This document shows positions 35,601 through 45,842 of a stretch of DNA of 64,000 bases, piece by piece. The position numbers and the translations under genes are program-made. The DNA is taken from positions 29,024 through 93,023 of the forward strand of contig QXVZ01000329.1 of assembly GCA_008931825.1 (NCBI GenBank), read 5' to 3'. The stretch comes from Phallusia fumigata (Eukaryota; Chordata; Ascidiacea; Phlebobranchia; Ascidiidae). The stretch's first letter is position 1. Every line of letters begins with the position of its first letter. The notes beneath the pieces are model-generated. The model made no database searches. It was not told the DNA's origin and saw only the letters and a program-made list of their open reading frames with translations.

Positions 35601-38600
35601 TTTGCTGTTATATTAATTAATATAATTATTAATTGTAAATTGAAGTCAAATCGTCAATTTAAAATCTAAAAGCCATCCAGTTCGCATATTTTCGTCTTGC
35701 TGTAGAGTATAGACCAATGTGCAATCATTTAAACCAGAGTAACTTACAGCATTCATTCAAAACAAAAACCTAAAACATGGAGCCTGACACGGTCAAGTTC
35801 ATATGCGTGTCTATTTACGTAAATAGCTTCCTACGCACCACACCTTCTATTTGCGGTGACTTTCGTCAGCAAATCGGTGTAATCCGTGGCCAAGTAATCG
35901 CACACGAGAAACATCACGACGGACGTGTCTCTTCTAATTACGTCACTTGCGAGTGGGGGTCCATGCGGTCCGAGTTCTGCACGAACTTCGTAGAAGTAGT
36001 CGAGGTAGGTGCCATCCTGTGTCAACGCAATGACAACATTTTGTTACCACTACGTGGGAGTGTTTGGAATATAACAACGTGTTGTTTCGTAGACCAGTGC
36101 TCCACAATCTTTTTTCACACACGCCACACTTTTAAACTTTTGGAAATTTGGAGGCACACCCCAACCCTGCGTTTTCGTCAGGGGCGTCCTTCGAAGTTCC
36201 ATTATGACGTTATATATTATAACAAATGCACAGTGCACAGTCTAACTATAGTTTGAATTAGAAAAATTGCTCAGCTGTTACAACGTTTCAATTTTCCAAG
36301 ATGTTTATGTTTGATGTGATAGAAGTGGAGTGACACTATACGTCACACCGGTTGCGGAGCACTGTGTTAAACGTCCACGCATTGCATATTTTCCTGCCCT
36401 ATTATTGTTGCCAATGTTATTCAATTAGGATATTCGGACAAGGTGTTCGTACGACGAAGTACACGCCGTCAGCCCCACAAGTTCCGTTGCCAAGTTCGGC
36501 GGTAAGGATGTTGTCGTTGGTCGCGAAGCATTCATCGCCTCTAAAAGACTGGCTGTCTAGTCGAAGTCCACGAAGATCGACGTACCGTCTGGCACACTCG
36601 TTTATCCTGTAGATGGGTTTTGGGTATGTAAATGTTGTAGTTATTCATACTGATCATAGTACGCCAGGTCTGCAAGAGGCGTTATGATACGGTGATTCAT
36701 ATATGAGTATGCCGTTATCGTTGGCCTGCACGAAAGCTTCTGGGCAGATCCCAGTACCAAATATGCGCAAGAATATAATTCACATTTATTCAAACGGAAA
36801 ACTTTTTTTCTTACACTATCCGAACGTATCTGTCGCCACATTGGAGGTTGCCGCCAAAGAATACATCCCATGCATATGAACCAAATGCATATGCGTCGAA
36901 GTGGGTTACCATGGGCACTTCCATATATGATTGGCAATCTGTAAAAGGTTGGCTATTTTGTTATAGCTCAAAGGTCAAAAAGCGTTATTCACTACAATGT
37001 ATTTAACCTGCTTTGCATATTAAAATGATTGAAAATGACCATAAAAAATATTTTGGATCTGATTTTCGTCAAACTGATTTAGAGTTTTGTCAGGGAAGTC
37101 CTAAAGAAAATATTGTTCCATATTGGTACCAAATACTCCTGAGTTATTTCCAAAATGTTCTGAGCAGTTCTTACGTTTATGGTTTAAACGTTTTTTTCAT
37201 AGCATTTAACTAAATGTGTTGCATAGCTAATAAAGATAATGAAAAACTTACTTTCGACCGGTTTCTCGCATATAAAGCGGTGTCTGTGAGAGGGAAAGCA
37301 TTCGTGGTTGGAATATTCACCAATTCTGCACCCGTCCTCGTGCTCACCTGTAAAGGTTACTTTCGGTGATTAAGTTGCAAAGTTTTAATTGTGTTGTATG
37401 ACAAACATATCTGCCGAAGAATACCGCTGTTTTCATCAGCAGTGCATAATCGATCGTCGAAACGTTTGCAATACAATGTATTCAGTACATACAAGTGCTC
37501 TACCAGTTACGTTTTTAATTAAGACATTTGTTAAGTCCGTATCTTTGTGTTTCTAATATTACCTCAAGAATTTGTAAAAATTTAAATACTGTGGATTACA
37601 GTCGCGCGACGAAATGAACTCAATAAAACAAAAATATACCGCTACGTGGTGACGACCGACAGATTAGGCCGTAAACAAGTAAAAACAAACGAGTATATGA
37701 GCAGCAAGTGTTTCCGCCTCTGTCCGTACTCACAATCAAACACGTCCATCGATGTGCAGTGATGACCAAGGACAGGCGTAAGGGATCCAAACGGCAAAAA
37801 TGTTACGTTGTTACCATCAAAGTCAACCCATCTATTAAACGTGCAATTCGATATTGTGTCGAAGCTTTCAAATAACACGTCATTGTGGTCGTTTGGTCCA
37901 GCACCGTAATAAAAGCAGCTATCTGGATCGGCTGTGCAGTTGGAATACGCCCTGTGGCCAAAAAGATAAAATTGCCTGTGGCTTGTATGGGTAACGCCTG
38001 TCAAATTTATTTTAACTGGGATTACAAATATTAAACTAGGTAATAAAAATAACAACCGAAATTGGCCTGGTCCAAAACCAAACCTGCTGTCGTTCATAGC
38101 AACCAGAAGGATTTCGCGAGCGCAGTCACTGAAAACTCCCACCCAGAAAAAGGGTTGTCTTTTATAATGGTTTGCAGTGAGTCGCTTGAAAAGGTCAAAT
38201 GTTTCCTGATCTGGGATCGACGCAATCTTGCCTCCCCATCTGCTGCAGTGGTTGGCGGCACTGAACAATGATCTGTAGGCTGTTGTTGAAATCAAATAGA
38301 CAGTTCCGTTCACCAAGTGTTCTGCATAAAAACGTCCCATTGTAAACGGCATGTTTCGTGGTACTATAAAGCAGAGCTTGCCAAACTAGGGGTCGCGACT
38401 CTTCAGAGGGTCGCGCAACGAATTTTGTGATCGCGAATACACCAATTTCCCAAAAATGGTCGTAATCGCGGTCTGTTTCAGCTGCCTTCGTTTAATGTTT
38501 GAGGCTTTCTAACATTGTCTTGTTGAAACTCAAAATCAAAAATAATAATTAATATTTGATTTTGCCTTCTAGTNGGTCGTAATCGCGGTCTGTTTCAGCT

Positions 38601-39019
38601 GCCTTGGTTTAATGTTTGAGGCTTTCTAACATTGTCATGTTGAAACTCAAAATCAAAAATAATAATTAATATTTGATTTTGATTTTGCCTTCTAGTCGTA
38701 TACCCTTAAACAAATGGTATGTTTCGGAGTGCTTTTTTCCGTCAAACGTTAAAGGTCGCACACCAAAATAATTGCAAAAATAGCTTTGGATAACGGATTT
38801 AAATACTCAATGCCAGTTTACAATTTTTCCAACATTACTGCACTTACCTCCTCCACCGACATCCCCACTAATCAGATCTGCACAAAAACAGGTTTTTATC
38901 GAATTTCTGTTTGTGGTAAATCTTTACGAGCAAAACTTACTGGGTGTTGGAACATGAGTTCCCGACATTTCTTCTGCCAGAAATATCCACAAAACCAGCA
39001 GTTTGATAAAAAGATTCAT
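32696..39019 (-). CDS. C-type lectin / ZP-domain single-pass membrane protein
   Basis: Eleven exons (39019-38941, 38363-37734, 37347-37252, 36938-36815, 36606-36453, 36016-35839, 35422-35151, 34885-34812, 34605-34455, 33075-32913, 32856-32696) close in phase to 693 residues. Exon 1 is a signal peptide (MNLFIKLLVLWIFLAEE). Residues about 30-268 form a C-type lectin domain: FYAEHLVNGTVYL, FFWVGV in the WIGL position, NRWVDFDGNNVTF, and RHRFICE at the end. Residues about 310-590 form a ZP module: FRGDECFATND and CGADGVYF, VIRRDTSVVMFLVCDY, MVPESIFVQAMVDDDDLALQ, then LVSCWVSN, STIIDGCAAVD and EVYIHCTVHFC. A short Cys-rich tail with EGF-like spacing (CAHEC..CSCPPGM) follows, then a transmembrane helix (YVALGTFVMSGVLCVAAY) and a basic cytoplasmic tail. 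It is likely a cell-surface or egg-coat type protein able to polymerise. No one-to-one homologue is recognised. Confidence 0.88.
38372..38770 (+). mobile_element. hAT-like non-autonomous element in intron 1 of the lectin-ZP gene
   Basis: The left terminal repeat CAGAGCTTGCCAAACTAGGG and the following GGTCGCG blocks match the element at 47391, as does the internal GACAAATGGTGTGTTTT-like and CAAACGTTAA sequence. The right terminal repeat is eroded, so the right border is approximate. The inside is inflated by an assembly overlap: 38458-38573 recurs from 38575 after the N at 38574, with several substitutions and a small insertion. Confidence 0.7.
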
Positions 39020-40670
39020 TGCGTACCTTGGACGCCACCTGTAGTTAAAGCAGTTTTGTACTGATTCCAGTCGTGTTACATGTTTTTCACCTCGCGTTTA
39101 AAACAGCTTATTTTATTTTGGCAATAAAAGGAAAACAAAAATATTGTGGACCGATAACAAAATGCAGTGTTGCGATTAATTTTGATGAGTTTATACGTCG
39201 TCTCGAGACTCAATGTTATCTTTATATTTTACATTCTCACTAGTATTCTATATATTTCTTTACGAGTTTTTTTCTACTCTATGCAGGGTTTCCTATATCC
39301 TGCATTGGCTTACGTAATTATACCTCCTTATGTTTCGTACAAAGTGTCTACTGATTAACAATCGTACGCAGGTGATGTCAGTAGCAACAGGAAACCGTTA
39401 CATCGCTGCTGTGTATCGAAAAATGAGGTTGCGAAGGTGCGTGCACAATGAAACTGCATTGTATCCTGCATCCTTTTACACCAGATGTTACGGCAAGACA
39501 GTTTGCTGTACTAACCTGGGCCTGTTTACCGAATTGTGCTCAAATCAAACTATGTCATTGAAACTTCTCGTTTTGGCCCGTTTCACATTGAAATTGGATA
39601 ATCGTATTGTTTCGGATAATATTCGTAATAAATTCGTCGTTTTTACGCTATCTTTCTATTAATTATGGACGAAAAACGATCGAAAAAAACGTGTAGCAGT
39701 TTTTCCTTTTGTATTGTAACATATACTTTAAATTAGGGTGCTGCTTACCAGCAGGGATGCAGAATTTTTAGGTAACTTAGCCATAAAGACCGGCCTCCGG
39801 TGGCATGCGTTATTGTGGAAACATAGCACGAATTATTCTCCCTTAACCACAAAAATGCAATCTTAGTAGTTTTAGGGCAGCATTTTCGCCAGGTATGTAG
39901 CAGACCAAAACGCCAATGAAATTAATTTCAATCAAGAAAGTCACTTGGAACATCTGTTCGAAAGTGTGATATCAGTAAGTGATAAAATATTGCGAAAATA
40001 TGGCTAATATGCAAGTGCATAAACAGGTATACGTATGAGCAAGATGCGGTGATGCTGAGCAGCCATAGCCAAACCGTGTTTTGCTGTATGACGCTGTGCC
40101 CTAAGCCTATACCTCGTAGCATAGCCATATCAGCCTTGGAATTATTCACGTGCATAGACTAACGATCCAGCCGCGGAGGGCGCTCCTCAAGCGAGTTTCA
40201 CAACCGCATTGACTCGCCAAATCGCAGAAACTGCCACCTGCTGCAAAAAGTCGCGTTGCGTTCTTACTAAGACGCCAATACGCCTCTGAGCTGATCAGCA
40301 TTCTGTGGATATTTTGACCCATGGCCATCTGATGTATATGAACGAATGATAACCAAACTTAATTTGGGTATTTGTATGGCCAGTACTGTCTCCACTTCAC
40401 TTGCTTCGCGGCAAACCCCAGTACGGCCTTAACACAGCTCTTTGTATGGTCTTTGTCTCGGGGTTGTTTGCAACCAATCCAGAACTGTTGCCCGGCTACT
40501 TGTCAAAAAATTTCCTTGTTTAAAATTCCATCACTTTTTGCTGGTTGATTTTAAATGAAAGGTGTTCTTTTTTATGGTCGTTACTCGAACAGGTCTTGTG
40601 TCAAAACCTGCAAGTACAATGTCCGATTATCTAGAGCTATAGGCATTAGATTTTATAAGCGTATTTTTAA
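39020..40670. other. Intergenic region between the lectin-ZP gene and GPCR copy 2
   Basis: This contains the promoter side of the lectin-ZP gene and the 3' side of the second receptor. Plus-strand open stretches here (for example 39330-39662) resemble no family. Confidence 0.5.
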
Positions 40671-43145
40671 CTAACCTTTTCTTTGAGAATCTGATCTGCG
40701 CCGTTTCAAATTAAAAATTCTAGCGAAAAAATCATACACTTCCGTTCGAAAGTTCCTTTCGTAGATACTGTACACCAGCACATCAACCAATCTGAAAAAA
40801 GTAAACTGCTTGTAAAAACGTTCTTGGTTTGCAACATCAAAACCTTCGATAGCCAACGATCACTGTACGAAATATTGAAAACCTCAATAACTGAGAGAAC
40901 GAAATGTGAGAAATACCGACTTTGTTGCCCTGAAGAAGTCCATCGTTCTGGTGGGCGAAAAAATAGCAAAATACAAGTTCTTGAACAAAAAATCTAGTAT
41001 TTTTGTGAGGTTTTACATTGGTTGAACGATAATCATTTTTGTTAAATTATGCAACCCAATGAAACGTTTATTCAGTATTTGCGGACTGATTCTGTCAGCA
41101 TAAGAGACTGCTGTTTTCTCAAATTTCGAGATTGAACTATTACGTTTTAACAGCAAAGTAGAACAAAGGGTTTGTTTAAGGTTTTTACAAGAAAAGTACT
41201 AGAAATTTTGTATTTTACCCAGTGCCAGAACCAAGATAGAAACTGATGAAGAAAGGGAGAGAAATAGTGGAACAAGTCAATTTTCCCACATAAAATAAAA
41301 CCATCACGACAAGACAGGGCACTGAAAAATACAATTAGAGGTAAACGAATGTCCAATTGCATTGCTTTTCGTTTTCTTCTGTACTTACCCACGCCAACCA
41401 AGTAACTTATGTTCATTAAAAATGTGAGTCGGAACATCCAGAATTCCTGTTTCAACGATTTTGTTTTTGATCTACTTTGCCTCATTGTTCTTGACTTACG
41501 TATCTTCCAACACGCGAGATGCGTGGTTATAACAGTTATTAGGGTCTAAATAAGAAATAAAAAAGTCAGTTTACATACTCCATGTTACAACAAAATTTGT
41601 TGTTTTGTAAATTTGCAAGGTTTCTGTTTAAGAATGAGTGTCTAGGCCTTGGTACAAATTCCACACAAAATTAACTCTGTGCACAGTTTACTTTGACCGG
41701 CATGTGCATGTTGAGCAAATTGCCCTTACCATAAACAAACACGGAACAAAAAACAAGATCGCCATTGGAACTAATTCGGAATACCGCAAAGATCCTCCCG
41801 AAAAGCCAAAGAAGAACTGGAACACAGACGGGTGGTAGACAAAGTTGTTAGAACTGTGATTCCACGCTGTGAATGTATTAAGTGTGTCCAGATCCACCAC
41901 AGTAGTTGAAATTAAAACGTTATTTCATTTCAAATCTTACCCATTATTGAAGCAGTGACTAGTGAAATAATCCAGACGCCGATGAGGTGGAAAATCGTTT
42001 GATTAGTCGTCACTTGACGATATTTAAATGGTAACTGAATTGCCAAAAATCGCTGAACACTCATGTAAAGCAGGTGGTAGAGGGAAGAAGTGTAGATGAA
42101 AATCATGACAACTCCCAAAGCGTTTGCACGTACACTTCCCCGGGATAGTTCAACTTGCAATTGAAGGTCAGTCACAGTTGAGTTTAGTGCTTGCAAAAGA
42201 TGAGGACATCCAACCGCCAGCAAGTTAAGGCCTGCAAAAAAGAGTTTGGTGCTATTTTGTTACATGGCGTTGGAAGTATACTTTTAAACGCTTAAAGAAA
42301 TATTTTGCTTAAGCTGACCCTTTTTTATCAAGGCGACGATGGCAACTATAAAGACTTTTCAGTGCCTTACAACCTACACTTTTGAAACACAATGACATTT
42401 GTAGTTTTAATGCCTTAGAGACCCAACGCTTTAACGTCTTAATACTTGGTTGTGTATAGGTAGCTTAATAACAACCCCGACTAAAATTACCTTTGATAAA
42501 ATCCGTTACAGCAAGAGACATTTTCGCGTAATCCCTTTTAGTTTTGTTCTTTTTTTCAATGTTGGCGGTGACAAGCAGTACAATTGTGTTGCCAATCATA
42601 ATGAGTACACCCGTAATGATGAGGAGGGATAATATACCAGAGGCCGAAGATACACTGTAAAGATACACATTCGTTAAATTTGTATTCACTTTGCGCCGAT
42701 TCTCTTAGCAGAATACTGTAAAAGGTGAATCTTAAAAGGCACCACAACATTTTTTTTAGAATAAACTATAAGAATATACAATCTAAGATTTAAAATTAAA
42801 TGTTGCGCATTCTTCTCAATACTTAAACATGTACCAAAAAATATAGCCTTGTTTACACTTTAGTCAGAGTACCCCCCGCCTTCAAGAGGCGTAAACCGAA
42901 CCATCGGCGATTCTCAAAATATATCAGGTGGGCAAATTCGCGACAGAAAAGTAACCTATTAGGTACAAATTAGACATTTTTTTCAGGGTTACAAATATGA
43001 CATTTCTTGTTTACCTGCAAGCCGGACAGTGTTTAAGGGGATGTTCCTGACATTGGTAAATTGCATCCGATGAGCAGAAGGGTGGAAGTCCGCAGAGTGA
43101 TTCATTTCCAATGTCATTGTATGACGCTGTTGTGTTTGTTTTCAT
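40671..43145 (-). CDS. Paralogous rhodopsin-class GPCR (copy 2), last exon out of frame
   Basis: Exons on the minus strand are 43145-43015, 42654-42491, 42231-41941, 41866-41730, 41545-41389, 41321-41219 and 40862-40671. The second, third and sixth are 164, 291 and 103 bases, identical to copy 1. The N-terminus repeats the PPFCS cysteine pattern, TM1 has IGNTIVLLV, TM2 LAVTDFIKG, TM3 ends SVQRFLAIQLPFKYR (QRF again) and TM6 keeps Pro (VGVVPCLVVMVLF). The last exon encodes FRLVDVLVYSIYERNFR, but entering it in the phase set by the previous exon gives the wrong frame: its length is one base short of, or two over, a multiple. This is either a sequencing error, a frameshifted allele or a pseudogene. 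A downstream acceptor at about 40789 would restore the frame but remove half of TM7. Confidence 0.8.
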
Positions 43146-45842
43146 TCTGATTGTTAAGTTTTCACTTAAAACTGTCTGAACTCACCAAAACATGACATCA
43201 ATATAAATTCTGGATCAGACGATACATCTACGGAACAAACGGAAAATAAAAACAGATTGTGGAATAGCCAGTTGAATTGCCATGCATAGCCTGCGTTTAA
43301 AAAGCGATTGGCTTGGTGCTGAATCATTTGGTGAAACCCGTTTAGGATTTTACAAATTAAACTACAATCATACCATGTCCCTCTCTTATCCAATATTGAC
43401 ATTTACTGGTAATAACTTTTGATGAAAAAGATTTTTATATGAGGCATAGAAAAAAAATCGACACTTGGTAACAAAAAATACTGCTGCATAATTTGTACAA
43501 CGAAAACCGCATTTGCACAAAAACTCTTAAATTACTGTCCTGCTCTGACAGTCGCCAGTCCTGGTATGTTATAGCAATCTACAGCTTCGTAGGGCCAACT
43601 AAGTTTATGTCAGCATTGACAAACATCTATTACAGCATTACCGCGCAACATGCGCATTACCACGACAGCAAGCAAGTCCGGATACGGTTGTTTCTCGCCA
43701 GAACAGGCCAGACTGAAGAAAACACAGCACGTTTTTTCAAATACCCTGTTTCTGTGAACCAAGGATGCGAATAAATTTCAAAACGTGATTTTAGTACTGT
43801 GACCACATCGCGATTGTCCCGTGCCCTTTTGACCGTATCATAACAAACACGGTAGCAAGTGTAACATGACTGGGTAATTTAAAGTTTAATAAACCTGCAA
43901 TTTGGGCGGAGCAGTTTGCTGGGTCGAAATTGACGAAGACATATGAATCAGGCACTGCAACCTTGGTTCGTATATGAAGGAAACCAAAGATTAACAACTT
44001 CCTTCCTACAAGCGTTCGACCACTGATTCAACATCTTTGGGTCTGAGTTCAATTTAATACTGCTGTGCATTCCAAACACTATTGTTGTACTTCTAAATGA
44101 ACGCGACGCAAAAGAAACAGTACGATTTTAAATGAAACGAATTTGTGCTCCCTAATTTGGGCCTGTTATTAATAATGTACTAAACGCACTGCGTCAACAA
44201 TTTTACGTGCAATGTCAGTTTCTCGGTTTGAAAATGTGACTTCCTAACCGCGTTTATTATTCTTGGCCACACCGAAGCTAAAACGTTTAAACTAATCAGT
44301 ATCAATCGCCGCGGGGTTATTTTGACAAATTCCCGGCTGTCATTCAAGTGGCTTCCAATTTAAATCCCCTCTAGGTCGATGTCAAATGACTTGACCAGCA
44401 TTTGTAGCCGTATCACCTTTATTGTCAACTCAAAGCACCGTCCCTGTGCTACACTGTCTACCACTCTATTGGTGCAAGAACCTGATAACACAATCTGTCG
44501 GAATTTGAATCAATTTTGTGTGTGTGCCAAAAGCACTGCTGACGTAACAGCAAGCCAATCTCGCAGTTTAGGAGAAAATTTCATTGCCCCCCAGAGCACA
44601 GTACTGGCATTTTTCATTTTATTTGTTTTTGGTGGCTAAAACTACTTTAAAATCAATTGAACAATCCAAGTTTTGAACCTTCATAACAAAGTGGTTGCCA
44701 ACCGTCCTTCGTTAAAGCATGGCATGAAAGCATCTGACATACCAAGCAAAACTACGCGAGAATTTATTGATGAATTGGAAATAAATTTAACTAAATGTAT
44801 GCTGGTGCAGAATCGTGGTGAACCACAGGCACTGAATACATACCATTCCTCCTTTAAAAATTGTAGAACACTTACCTGAAAAAAGAATTCCTTCTTGGTT
44901 GAAGCCATCACGCAACTACGGAAACGTGACATCGCGGGTATATTAAGGCATCACAACTAGGATTGTATTTTTTGGTTGTGGTAAAAACCTGAAACGCTGG
45001 TATGGTTTAAATTTAAAGGGGCTACTTGTTCGTGACACTTCAAAGGGTTGACCCGGGGCTCATAATGAGGTTTTCATCATATGTTTAAAAGAATGCGATT
45101 TAAGGTGAATCGTTCGTCTAACGGGGATATTTTATTGCGGTTGATTGCGCACGCACGGTCCTCGCATGCGAGTCACAGGTAATTTCAAAATTGTGACTTC
45201 ACGTTCATAAAACCATTGTGATGCAACAGTTTCCACATTGCTTTTTAAACCTATGCGCGAAGTTTGGGCATCTTTCCAAAACTTTTTCAAGCGTCATTGA
45301 ATAGCAAACTTTTGTATTACCTACTTTTGTAATTCAGACAGAAGTTTTGCAGGTTTTATTTTCGAAACAAAGTACGCCTAAAATTTATTCCGGGAAAAGG
45401 TCATATCAATTTGCATTTTCTATGGAATCAAATTGAAATTTGAAGCAAATCCACTTGATTGTGCTTAGCACGCACCAAGCAGAGTGAAGATAAACAACAA
45501 ATTCGCATTGAAGCAGAAGTAGCTGGTATCACAGTATACCAAACCGGTAAACATATTTCGAAGAAACAGATGAAGGGCCGATCTATGTTTTAACTTGCGC
45601 CGTCGATTGGTCGATTCAGAATACCAGCCTCTTTGGAACAGTACATGCGCGTCACATATTTGCTTTTACGGCAGCACAAAAGGTGCCAGTCCAAATCTAT
45701 TTATTTGGCAAGCTGACTCTTTTGTGCAACAATACAACTGCGATAAAGCGGGGTGCATGACACAGAAACCACAAATAAGTTATGGAAGGAGCGACGTAAC
45801 ATTCCGTCGAAAGTGGCACAACATTCGTACTACCGTAAAGAG
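43146..45842. other. Intergenic region between GPCR copy 2 and the 2OG oxygenase
   Basis: About 2.7 kb with no recognised exon, repeat or RNA gene. It holds the promoter side of the receptor and the 3' side of the oxygenase. Confidence 0.5.

Noticed and set aside
35777-36256. 159-codon plus-strand open frame
   Set aside because: It is antisense to a ZP-domain exon of the lectin-ZP gene, whose splice borders and phases fit.
37940-38110. Possible mini-intron inside the lectin exon (AT-rich stretch near 38030)
   Set aside because: Removing the only GT-AG pairs there breaks the frame, while the uninterrupted exon closes in phase with both neighbours.
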